This document shows, one piece after another, positions 23,712 through 31,408 of a stretch of DNA of 35,549 bases. The stretch comes from an uncultured Pseudomonadota bacterium. GTDB taxonomy: Bacteria; Myxococcota_A; UBA796; SXON01. The notes under the pieces are model-generated. The model was not told the DNA's origin. It was given only the letters and a program-made list of their open reading frames with translations, and ran no database searches. The position numbers were made by a program, and so were the translations under genes. The stretch's first letter is position 1. Each line of letters begins with the position of its first letter. The stretch spans positions 1 through 35,549 of the forward strand of contig CAJBVW010000318.1 in NCBI GenBank assembly GCA_903959175.1, given 5' to 3'.

Positions 23712-26700
23712 TCAGAGCGCGCCCAACGACACGTGGAGGCGCACGAGCTGCTCGTCGCGGTGCGCCAGCGGCGCGGGGTTGAACCCGACGTCCACCTGGA
23801 TGGGGCCGATGACCGTGGCGCGCCGGACGCCCACGCCGACCGACCACCGGAGCGCGGGGTCGAGGCCGCGCTTCAGGGAGTCGGTCACGTCCGGGCGCAG
23901 GAACCAGACGTTGCCGGCGTCCGCGAAGACGGCGAGCTGCGTGCCCGCCCACTTCTCCAGCCCGATGCGCTCCAGCGGCACGCGGAACTCGAGGCTGCCG
24001 AGCGCCATGGCGTCCCCGCCCGTCGGCACCCAGCGGGACTCGGCGTCGCGACCGGCGTAGTCCACGATAGGCGCGAGGCCGTCGTTGTAGTCGATACGTT
24101 CGCGCGAGACCTCGTTGGCGGGACCGACGTCGTCGAGGGCGAAGCCGCGCAGGTTCGCGCCGCCGCCGAGCCGGAAGCGCTCCTCCAGCGGGAGCGTGCC
24201 CTCGCCGCCGGGCACCCACGCCGCGCCGCCGCGGAGCCGGCCCTGGAGCCCGAAGCCGCCGATGGGCACCCACCACGCCCAGCCGGCCTCGCCGCGGACG
24301 TAGGTGAGGTCGGAGAGGACCTCGTCCGTGACGGACACGAGGAGGCTGCCGACGCCGCCCTTGGTGGGGTTGAAGAGGTCGTCGCGCAGGTCGAGGACGA
24401 AGGAGAGGTCGAGCCCGGACTGCGGCCGCACGAGGCTCGGGAGGGAGGGCGTGGGGTCGTCGAGGTCGGTGACGTCGAGCTCGTCGAGCCAGGGATCCCC
24501 CGCGACGACGGCGCCGGGGTCGACGTCGAGGAGGCGGCGGGCCTGAACGCGGTAGGCGAGCTCGGCGGAGCCCTTCGCGCCGAGGCGGAGGAGCACGCCG
24601 AGGGCGCCGCCCGAGCGCTCGAGGCGGTAGCTCGGCTCCTGCTGCTGCTCGTTGAACACCACGTCCAGCGCGATGCGCTCGCCGCGCGTGGGCAGGTTGG
24701 GCGCCTCGTACCGCGCCGCCGCCTTCCACTCCGGCGCGAGCAGGTCGAGCGCCCAACCGTCGCCGACCCAGCCCACGCCGGCCTGTCCGAGCAGCGTGAG
24801 GCGGTGGCCGAGCCCGAACAGGTTGCGATGGCCCCCGCGCACGAAGAGCTTCACGCCGAGGTCCGTCGCGACGCCGCCGCCGAGCTCCGCGTGCAGGTTC
24901 GGGCGCTCCTCGACCTCCACGATGAGGTCCTTCACGCGGTCCTCGTCGCCCACGAGGTCCGCGGAGACGCGGCTGAACAGGTCGAGCTCGTAGAGGCGGC
25001 GCCGGATGGCCGCGACGCGCGAGGGCGCGAGGGGCTCGCCGGGACGCAGGTCGATCTCCCGCTCGATGACGGCGCGGCGCGTGCGCCGATGGCCGCGGAG
25101 GATGACCGAGCGGAGGTAGACGGTCGGCCCGGTGGTCACGACGATGTGCACGGCGGCGGCGGTGCCGTCGGCGGAGACGACGGTGGACGCGCGGGCGTCC
25201 GCCCCGAGGTAGCCACGCTCGTTCAGCGCCTCGACCAGGCGGCGACTGCGCGCCTCCACCTCCGCGGGGTTGAGCGGCTCACCGATGAGCTCGTCGAGGA
25301 GGGCCCCCACGTCCACCCCGGCCTCGTCCAGGCCCTCCCCCTCGACCTCGTAGGTGTCGAAGATCGCGCGCGGCCCGGCCTCGACGTGGATCTCCACGTC
25401 CACCGGCACCACCGCCGCCCCGTGGCGCTCGGCCGCCGCCCGCTCCACGAAGGACACCTGCTCGAGCTTCGCCGAGAGGTACCCCTGCGAGCGGTAGAAC
25501 TCCTGGAGCACCTCGAGCGCGGCGTTCACGGCCTCCGGGGAGATCCGCCCCCGCGCGATGAGGTCCGGGCTCGCCTCCTTCAGCGCCCCGACGAGGTAGC
25601 GCGTCGGGTACTTCGGGTCTCCGGTGAAGCGCGCGGTGCCGAGGCGGTGGCGCGGGCCGGCGTCCCCCGTGATCCGCAGGGTGACGGCGTCCTCGGCCTC
25701 CTCCACCGCGACGCCCACCCGCGCCTCGATGTGGCTGGCCGCCTGGAGCCGCTCCATCAGCGTCCGCGTCGCCTCCTCGCCGTAGCGCCGCGACAGCCGC
25801 GGCCCCTCGAGGAGCGAGAGCTGGTCCACGATGCGCGCCTTCGTCGGGAGCCGCTTGCCGTCGCGCACGATCGTCCAGCGCCGGCGGGGGTCCACGATGA
25901 CGACCAGCCGCTCGCCGCCGGCCGGCACGGGGTCGAGCTGCACGACCACGCGGCCCTCGTAGTAGCCCTTCGCGCGGAGGGCGCCGGTGAGCGCCTCGCG
26001 CGCGGCGCGGAGCTTCTCGTCGGTCCAGGTGCGGCCGCGGCCGAGCCCGACCCGCCCGAGCGTCCAGCGCACGCCCGACTCGGTCAGCGCGCCGCCGTCG
26101 CGGATGCGGACCTCGGTGACGTGGTTGGGCGCGCCCTCGTCGATCGTGAGCGTGAGCGCGACCTTCCCGTCGTCGTCGGTGGGGGCGTCGACCGCCACCG
26201 TCGTGTTCGGGTAGCCGATGGCCGCGTACGCGCCGCGCACCGCCGCGCGCGCGCGCTCGGAGTCCTCAGCGAAGAAGGGGTCCCCCGGCTCGCGGCCGAT
26301 GGCGCCGAGGAGCTCCCGACGCGCGAGGGCGTGCGCGCCGCGGAGGGTGACGCGCGCGAGGCGCGGCGGCGGGTAGACGCGGTACTCGACCTTCACCGCG
26401 GGGACGGGCTGGCCCTCGGCGTCGAAGGCGACCCAGTCCTCGACGTCGACCTCCACGCGCGCGAAGTCGAGCACGCGGTGGAGGACGGCGATGTCCTGCC
26501 GCACGGCTTGTGGATCGTAGCGGGTGTCCTGCTGCACGCGCAGGAGGGGCTCGAGGCTCTCCGCGGGCAGGCCGCCGCGGGGGGCCACGAGGCTGCGGAG
26601 GGCGACGATGCGGCCGGTGTAGCGGACGGCGGCGGGGACGGCGGGGTCGAACGCGGCGGGCTCGAGCGGGACGAGCGCGGGGAGGGCCTCCGTGAGCGGA

Positions 26701-26774
26701 AGGGGCGCGGGGTCCTCCGCCCACGCGGCCGGCGCGCAGAGGAGCCCCATCGCGGCGAGGAGGGAGCGCCTCAA
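23712..26774 (-). CDS. Omp85 (BamA/TamA) outer-membrane assembly protein with seven POTRA units
   Basis: A 1020-residue exported protein. The TTG at 26774 overlaps the tamB stop (TTGA) and gives a good signal peptide (MRRSLLAAMGLLCAPAAWA); an ATG at 26750 would truncate it. Residues of about 55-625 contain seven consecutive POTRA-like units, each with a beta strand, two helices, a GY-type turn (GYPNTTV, GYYEGRV, GYLSAKL, GYLGADA) and closing strands. Residues of about 625-1020 form the 16-stranded barrel, with the LRGF motif in RLGGGANLRGF that lines the lateral gate. Omp85 proteins insert outer-membrane proteins. Being coupled to tamB favours a TamA-like function, but E. coli TamA has three POTRA units and BamA five, so the subtype is left open. 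Confidence 0.87.
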   Translation of the reverse strand: MRRSLLAAMGLLCAPAAWAEDPAPLPLTEALPALVPLEPAAFDPAVPAAVRYTGRIVALRSLVAPRGGLPAESLEPLLRVQQDTRYDPQAVRQDIAVLHRVLDFARVEVDVEDWVAFDAEGQPVPAVKVEYRVYPPPRLARVTLRGAHALARRELLGAIGREPGDPFFAEDSERARAAVRGAYAAIGYPNTTVAVDAPTDDDGKVALTLTIDEGAPNHVTEVRIRDGGALTESGVRWTLGRVGLGRGRTWTDEKLRAAREALTGALRAKGYYEGRVVVQLDPVPAGGERLVVIVDPRRRWTIVRDGKRLPTKARIVDQLSLLEGPRLSRRYGEEATRTLMERLQAASHIEARVGVAVEEAEDAVTLRITGDAGPRHRLGTARFTGDPKYPTRYLVGALKEASPDLIARGRISPEAVNAALEVLQEFYRSQGYLSAKLEQVSFVERAAAERHGAAVVPVDVEIHVEAGPRAIFDTYEVEGEGLDEAGVDVGALLDELIGEPLNPAEVEARSRRLVEALNERGYLGADARASTVVSADGTAAAVHIVVTTGPTVYLRSVILRGHRRTRRAVIEREIDLRPGEPLAPSRVAAIRRRLYELDLFSRVSADLVGDEDRVKDLIVEVEERPNLHAELGGGVATDLGVKLFVRGGHRNLFGLGHRLTLLGQAGVGWVGDGWALDLLAPEWKAAARYEAPNLPTRGERIALDVVFNEQQQEPSYRLERSGGALGVLLRLGAKGSAELAYRVQARRLLDVDPGAVVAGDPWLDELDVTDLDDPTPSLPSLVRPQSGLDLSFVLDLRDDLFNPTKGGVGSLLVSVTDEVLSDLTYVRGEAGWAWWVPIGGFGLQGRLRGGAAWVPGGEGTLPLEERFRLGGGANLRGFALDDVGPANEVSRERIDYNDGLAPIVDYAGRDAESRWVPTGGDAMALGSLEFRVPLERIGLEKWAGTQLAVFADAGNVWFLRPDVTDSLKRGLDPALRWSVGVGVRRATVIGPIQVDVGFNPAPLAHRDEQLVRLHVSLGAL

Positions 26775-29700
26775 TCGAGCTCCCACTTGAACTTGAACTC
26801 CGCCCCGTAGGCGGCGCCGATGGGGAGCGACCGCCCCTCCTGCCGCGTGGCGACGTAGGCGGTGGCGTAGAGCCGCTCCGCGATGCGCCGCTCGACCGAC
26901 GCGTACCAGTCGCTCGCGACGTTCGCCCCGAGCGCCTTCTCGACGGTGATGTCGAACTCCCCGACCTGCTTCTCGGCGACCAGGCGCAGGTCTGTCGTCA
27001 CGACGCTCGACCCGCGCTCGGAGATGCCGCTCACGAGGCTCCATCGGTCGATGATGAAGAGGTTCGCGCGCGAGATCGCGGTCTGGGCGAGCAGGAGGTC
27101 TCCGGTCTCCGCGACGAGGGCGGTGCCGAGGCCCCCGTAGCGCTCGAGCTCCTCGCGCGTCACGCCGAAGAGGAGGAGCGCGTTCACGTCCGCCTGGGCG
27201 AGGTAGGGATCGGACGCCGTGTTCGTTCGCCAGTCCGAGAAGGGGCCGGTGACGCCGTAGGTGACGTGGTAGTCCTGCTCGTGGGAGCGGACGTCCGTCT
27301 CGAGGAGGATGTCGAGGTCGGGGTCGAAGGTGTAGGGGTCGACGTAGCGGAGCTCGCCGCGCGTCACGTCGAACTCGCGCTCGTGGAGGTAGACCTCCCC
27401 GCCGGGGTTCAGCAGGATCTCCCCCACCATCCCGGGGCGGGAGGTGTCGCCGACGATGCGGAGGTTCGCGCTCGCGTCGGCGTCGGCCACGTTGTTGCGC
27501 AGGCGGATGCTGTCGTCCGCGCGGACGTCGAGGTCCATGCTGAAGTACCGCGCGCCCTCCACCGGGGCGCTGCCGGTGAGCCGCTCCTGGCGCAGCGAGA
27601 GGACCATCGCCTCCCAGTCGATGCGCTCGCGGAACTCCATCTCGTCGATGCCGATGTCGCCGGAGAGGAGGAGGTCGTCCACCGGGCCGTCGAAGCGGAG
27701 CGACGCGTCGCCCACGATCGACGGGAGGTAGTCGAGGTACCGCACGCGCGCGTCCGTGAGGGTGCCCTCGAGCTCGAAGCGCTTCGGCGACCACCCCTCC
27801 GCGTCGATGCGGCTCTCGCGGCTCACGAAGCGGCCGCCGCCGACGTCCGCCGTGACGTCGCGGATGAGGTAGCGCTCGGACGTGGCCTCGATGGTCGCGG
27901 AGACGTCCTCGAAGTCCGCCGGGAAGTAGCCGGAGCGGAGGGTGGCGTCCTCCAGGGTGGCGGAGAGCGTGGCGCGGGGGAGACCGCCGGCGTCGCGCTC
28001 GATCGTCACCTCCACGTCGGCCATGCCCTGCGCCAGCGAGAGCTCGGGGACGAAGGCCCGCGCGAGGTCGAGGGAGACCTTCCCGCCGCCGCGGAACGCG
28101 AGCTGGCCGCGCCCGGTGGTGTAGCCCTCGAAGCCGACCTCGGTGCCGTCGTTGCCGCGGAGCCGGAGCTCCGGCACCTGCATGCTCGTGCCGTGGACCG
28201 CGAAGACCCACGGCTCCGGCGCGCGCAGCTCGTGGCCGTCCCACTTCGCCTCGACGCGGTCGAAGCGCCCCTCGATGTCGACCGGCGTGGGGCTGTCCCC
28301 GAAGCGGCCGGCGAGCGAGAGGTCCCCCGAGAGGCGGGCCTCGACCGGGCTCCCGTCCTGCCCGCGCGGATAGAAGAGGTGGGCGGGGAAGCGGCTGAAC
28401 ACGCCCTCCGCCTCGTAGGGCTGCTCGCCCCACATGCCGAGCGTCCCGCGCGTCCGCAGCGCGTCGCCGATCACCCCGCCCTTCCAGCCGAGCACGCCGT
28501 CCACCGCCGCGAAGGCGACGTTCGTGTCCGCGAGCCCCGTCGTGTCGTAGTAGGTGTGCGTCATCGCGAGCCGCCCGCGCGGCGCCGGATCGTAGAGCGT
28601 GCCCCCGATCTGCGCGTCCAGCACGATGTCCCCAGTGAGGGGGAGTCCGAGCGGGGAGAGGTGGTCGAGGCGCTCGAGGGTGAAGCCGTCCGAGAGCACG
28701 TCCACGTTCATCACGTAGCCGCGGCCGATCGAGCCGCGCGCGAGGACCGACTCGGGGCCCCGCGCGAGCACGAGCTCCTCGAGGGTGAAGGTGCCGTCGT
28801 CCATCCACGCGGTCGCGACGCCGGAGGGGAACCGCTCGCCGTAGAGGTCGACGTCACGCAGCTCCAGCGCGATGTCGCCGTCGAGGTGGTAGGGCTCCCC
28901 GGAGAGCACCGCCGTCCCGGACACGAGCCCGTCCATCGGCCCCACGTCCACGAAGATCCCGGCGAGATCGCGAATGTGCCCGCTGTTCACGTACACCTGC
29001 GTGTCGATGTACATGGGGTCCGCGAAGGCGATCTCGAAGTCGCCCCGGTAGTCGGTCTCCCCGAGCCGCGCGCGGATGTCGGTGAAGTGGAGGGAGTGCA
29101 GGTCGCTGTCGAGCGTGGCGTCGAGCCGATCCGCGAGCGGGAGGCCGAGCACAACCGCGTTCACGACGCTCAACGTGCCCTCGGCGGACATCGGCCGGTC
29201 GTAGCGCCCGCCGACCCAGCCGTGCACCTCCGCGGTGCCGCCGAGCCCGGCGTCGCCGAGGGGCGCGAGCTCCGAGAGGTCCAACGCGGAGAAGTCGACG
29301 TCCACCCCAAGGGGGCCGTGGGCCGCGAACCCCATGTCCGCCCGCGCGTGCCCGCGGGTCCCGGCGGTCGCCACCTTCGCGTCGAGGACGAGGTGTGCGG
29401 CGTCCACCATCAGGTCCCCCACGACGGTGCCGGCCGCCACGTCGAGGAGGCGGTCGGAGCGCGCGGCCACGGGGCCGTCGTGGACGTGGAGCCCGCTCAC
29501 GTTGACCTCGAAGGGCCCGTCGAGGCGGAAGGGCTTCACGCTGCCGACTACGTGCGTCTCGAGGTCGGCGCGGAAGTCGACCCACGGCGTCGGCGCCAGG
29601 CCGGTGGACTGCATGACCTGCGCGAAGGAGAGGCCCTCGGCCTGCACCCCGCCGGAGAGCTTCCCCGTGGCGGGCTCGACCCGCGCTTCGACCTCGAGGA

Positions 29701-30733
29701 CGCCGTCGTCCCAGGCCATCGCGAGCGGCCCCACGGTGACGGCGTCGGGGTCACCGGGGACGAGCCCCCACGGCCCGTGGGCGTCCCCGATACGGGTCGC
29801 GCTGAGGACGCCCTTGGTCGACTTGTGCCAGAGCACGAGGCCGCTGACCGCCACGGCGCCGGTCACGTCGGGCGCGTCGGTGGTGCCGCCGAAGGTGCCG
29901 TCGACGTCGATCTGCCCCTCGACGTAGCCCGAGCCCGGCGGCCCACCGCTCGTGAGCCGGCCGAGATCGAGATGCAAGGAGAGGTCTCCGCCGACGGCAC
30001 CCCCCTTGATGACGGCGAGGGCGCCATCGAGCGTGAGAGCCTCGAAGCGCACGTCCACCGCGGGGGCCACGAGGCGGTCGGGCGCGAGCTGAAGCCCCGG
30101 AAAGGAGAGGTCGGCGGCGTGTTGTCGGATGTCGCCGAGGCCGAGCTCGAGGGTGCCGACCCGGAGGTCCGTCGTGTCGGCGGCGCCGGGCGCGGCCTCG
30201 ATCCCGCCCACGTCGACGTCCACCGTCGGAGAGTCGAGGGTCAACCGCCCCTCCGTGATCACGAGCTCACGCCACGGGAAGCGCGTCGCCGCCGGGCCGC
30301 CGCCCCCGCCTTGTTTCGCGAGGCCGCGCAGCTCGCGGAGCCCGTCGGGATCGACGTGCAGGGAGACCTGCGGCGCGTCGATCGTGAGCCGCCGCAGCAC
30401 CACGCGCAGGCCGTCCATCCCCGGCTCGACCCGGATCGTCCGCACCGCAGCGACCGTCTCCCCCGTCGCCTCGTGCGTGACCACGAGGCCCTGGAGCTCG
30501 ACCTGGAGCGGAAGGTAGTCCAGCTCGATCCGCCCGATCGTGACCTGCTCGCCGATGGCGGACTCGCCCGCGCGCTCCAGCGCCCGCGCCGCGATGCGCG
30601 CCACCAGCTCGGACTGAAGCAGCGCGAGCAGGGCCACCAGCCCCCCGGCCGGGACGAGCACGCGCCTCCAGCGACGCCGCCGCGCCGGACGCGGGCGCTG
30701 CGGTGCTTCGGTGGTGCCTTCGGTGCCGGTCAC
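26771..30733 (-). CDS. tamB: TamB (AsmA-like, DUF490) inter-membrane protein
   Basis: A 1320-residue protein with a short basic cytosolic tail (RPARRRRWRR), one membrane helix (VLVPAGGLVALLALLQ, about 26-41), and a very long periplasmic part of repetitive beta strands. The C-terminal 300-400 residues match the TamB/DUF490 domain (for example ILLNPGGEVYLHEREFDVTRGELRYVDP, ADVNALLLFGVTREELER and KALGANVASDWY) and end in a strand FKFKWELD, which suits docking to an Omp85 barrel. TamB-like proteins form a lipid-conducting bridge from inner to outer membrane and work with TamA. GTG at 30733 has AGGGGGG upstream and starts just before the basic tail; the open frame beyond it runs through a 24-bp duplication. 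Its stop overlaps the Omp85 start. Confidence 0.88.
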   Translation of the reverse strand: MTGTEGTTEAPQRPRPARRRRWRRVLVPAGGLVALLALLQSELVARIAARALERAGESAIGEQVTIGRIELDYLPLQVELQGLVVTHEATGETVAAVRTIRVEPGMDGLRVVLRRLTIDAPQVSLHVDPDGLRELRGLAKQGGGGGPAATRFPWRELVITEGRLTLDSPTVDVDVGGIEAAPGAADTTDLRVGTLELGLGDIRQHAADLSFPGLQLAPDRLVAPAVDVRFEALTLDGALAVIKGGAVGGDLSLHLDLGRLTSGGPPGSGYVEGQIDVDGTFGGTTDAPDVTGAVAVSGLVLWHKSTKGVLSATRIGDAHGPWGLVPGDPDAVTVGPLAMAWDDGVLEVEARVEPATGKLSGGVQAEGLSFAQVMQSTGLAPTPWVDFRADLETHVVGSVKPFRLDGPFEVNVSGLHVHDGPVAARSDRLLDVAAGTVVGDLMVDAAHLVLDAKVATAGTRGHARADMGFAAHGPLGVDVDFSALDLSELAPLGDAGLGGTAEVHGWVGGRYDRPMSAEGTLSVVNAVVLGLPLADRLDATLDSDLHSLHFTDIRARLGETDYRGDFEIAFADPMYIDTQVYVNSGHIRDLAGIFVDVGPMDGLVSGTAVLSGEPYHLDGDIALELRDVDLYGERFPSGVATAWMDDGTFTLEELVLARGPESVLARGSIGRGYVMNVDVLSDGFTLERLDHLSPLGLPLTGDIVLDAQIGGTLYDPAPRGRLAMTHTYYDTTGLADTNVAFAAVDGVLGWKGGVIGDALRTRGTLGMWGEQPYEAEGVFSRFPAHLFYPRGQDGSPVEARLSGDLSLAGRFGDSPTPVDIEGRFDRVEAKWDGHELRAPEPWVFAVHGTSMQVPELRLRGNDGTEVGFEGYTTGRGQLAFRGGGKVSLDLARAFVPELSLAQGMADVEVTIERDAGGLPRATLSATLEDATLRSGYFPADFEDVSATIEATSERYLIRDVTADVGGGRFVSRESRIDAEGWSPKRFELEGTLTDARVRYLDYLPSIVGDASLRFDGPVDDLLLSGDIGIDEMEFRERIDWEAMVLSLRQERLTGSAPVEGARYFSMDLDVRADDSIRLRNNVADADASANLRIVGDTSRPGMVGEILLNPGGEVYLHEREFDVTRGELRYVDPYTFDPDLDILLETDVRSHEQDYHVTYGVTGPFSDWRTNTASDPYLAQADVNALLLFGVTREELERYGGLGTALVAETGDLLLAQTAISRANLFIIDRWSLVSGISERGSSVVTTDLRLVAEKQVGEFDITVEKALGANVASDWYASVERRIAERLYATAYVATRQEGRSLPIGAAYGAEFKFKWELD

Positions 30734-30741
30734 GTCCCCCC

Positions 30742-30789
30742 TGTCTCCGGCCCGTCTACCGGGCGTGTCTCCGTCCCGTCCGCCGGGCG
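30742..30789. repeat. 24-bp tandem duplication ahead of tamB
   Basis: Two adjacent copies (30742-30765 and 30766-30789) of a unit beginning TGTCTCCG and ending CCGGGCG agree at 21 of 24 positions. They lie 9-56 bp upstream of the tamB GTG, in its 5' leader. Read in the gene's direction each copy ends in GGAGACA. Confidence 0.8.
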
Positions 30790-30854
30790 CCTCGCGGATC
30801 TGATTAAGGCGCCGACCGCGGGCGGACACGCCAGCGACCGCACCGCATCCCCCC

Positions 30855-30881
30855 TTGCCGAGTACAGACACCGGGTATACA
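30855..30881 (+). promoter_or_regulatory. Sigma-70-type promoter of tRNA-Gly
   Basis: TTGCCG (30855-30860) and TATACA (30876-30881) are separated by 15 bp; CTTGCC with 16 bp is the alternative -35. Transcription would start near 30888, about 7 nt before the tRNA. The AT-rich -10 stands out from its surroundings. Confidence 0.6.
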
Positions 30882-30894
30882 TGCTCGCGCGAAT

Positions 30895-30970
30895 GCGGGT
30901 GTAGCTCAGTTGGTAGAGCACGAGCTTCCCAAGCTCGGTGTCGTGGGTTCGAATCCCATCACCCGCTCCA
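30895..30970 (+). tRNA. tRNA-Gly (anticodon CCC)
   Basis: A complete 76-nt cloverleaf with CCA encoded (30968-30970). The acceptor stem GCGGGTG pairs with CACCCGC (30960-30966), discriminator T. The D stem GCTC/GAGC, anticodon stem CGAGC/GCTCG and T stem GTGGG/CCCAT (one G-U pair) with TTCGAAT loop are all intact. The 7-nt anticodon loop TTCCCAA has CCC at 30928-30930, which reads GGG. It has its own promoter and terminator and is divergent from tamB. Confidence 0.97.
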
Positions 30971-30978
30971 ATCCCTCA

Positions 30979-31012
30979 AGGGCCGCCGCGTTTCCCACGC
31001 GAGCGGCCCTTT
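30979..31012 (+). terminator. Rho-independent terminator after tRNA-Gly
   Basis: AGGGCCGC (30979-30986) pairs with GCGGCCCT (31003-31010), and an inner CGCG/CGCG (30987-30990 with 30998-31001) extends the stem with one bulged A. TTT follows. It separates the tRNA from clpS. A weak TACGAT (31014-31019) directly after it could be a -10 for clpS, without a convincing -35. Confidence 0.75.
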
Positions 31013-31056
31013 CTACGATCGGCCCCCCCGATCCCCCCTCACCGTGGAGCCCACGC

Positions 31057-31401
31057 ATGCTCCGGTTCAGGTCCGGCCCCGACAAAAAAGACGACGACGG
31101 CGGGAACACGCGCATCGCGCCCGACGTCGACGTGAAGACCCGTGTCGAAAAGCCGCGAATGTTCAAAGTGCTCTTCCACAACGACGACTACACGACGATG
31201 GAGTTCGTCATCGAAGTGCTGGCCGGCGTATTCCGCCGTACACGCGTCGAGGCCACGCGGATCATGCTTTCCGTTCATCGGAGTGGAAAGGGCGTCGCCG
31301 GTGTCTACACGCGTGAGATTGCGGAAACAAAAGCCCAGCTCGCGATGGACCGTGCGCGCGAGCGTGGGTACCCGCTCCTCGTGACGACCGAACCGGAGTG
31401 A
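31057..31401 (+). CDS. clpS: ClpS N-degron adaptor
   Basis: A 114-residue adaptor that carries N-degron substrates to ClpAP. The flexible N-terminal extension (about 1-32) is followed by the ClpS core: FKVLFHNDDYTTMEFVIEVL with N42-D43-D44 forming the N-terminal-residue pocket, VH with H74, and GVAGVYTREIAETKAQL. ATG at 31057 has GGAG 7 nt upstream; longer starts would run through the tRNA. It is the normal partner of ClpA and its stop is 7 bp before the clpA start, so the two form an operon. Confidence 0.95.
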   Translation: MLRFRSGPDKKDDDGGNTRIAPDVDVKTRVEKPRMFKVLFHNDDYTTMEFVIEVLAGVFRRTRVEATRIMLSVHRSGKGVAGVYTREIAETKAQLAMDRARERGYPLLVTTEPE

Positions 31402-31408
31402 AGGATAC

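Noticed and set aside
23670-26810. Plus-strand open frame of 1046 codons opposite the Omp85 gene
   Set aside because: The minus strand encodes a clear Omp85 protein; the plus-strand frame is low-complexity and has no family features.
26775-28808. N-terminal extension of the Omp85 frame
   Set aside because: It runs through tamB in another frame, while a signal peptide begins at 26774.
27266-30904. Plus-strand open frame of 1212 codons opposite tamB
   Set aside because: It is the antisense shadow of tamB, with an Arg/Glu/Val/His-rich composition and no domain, and it runs into the tRNA.
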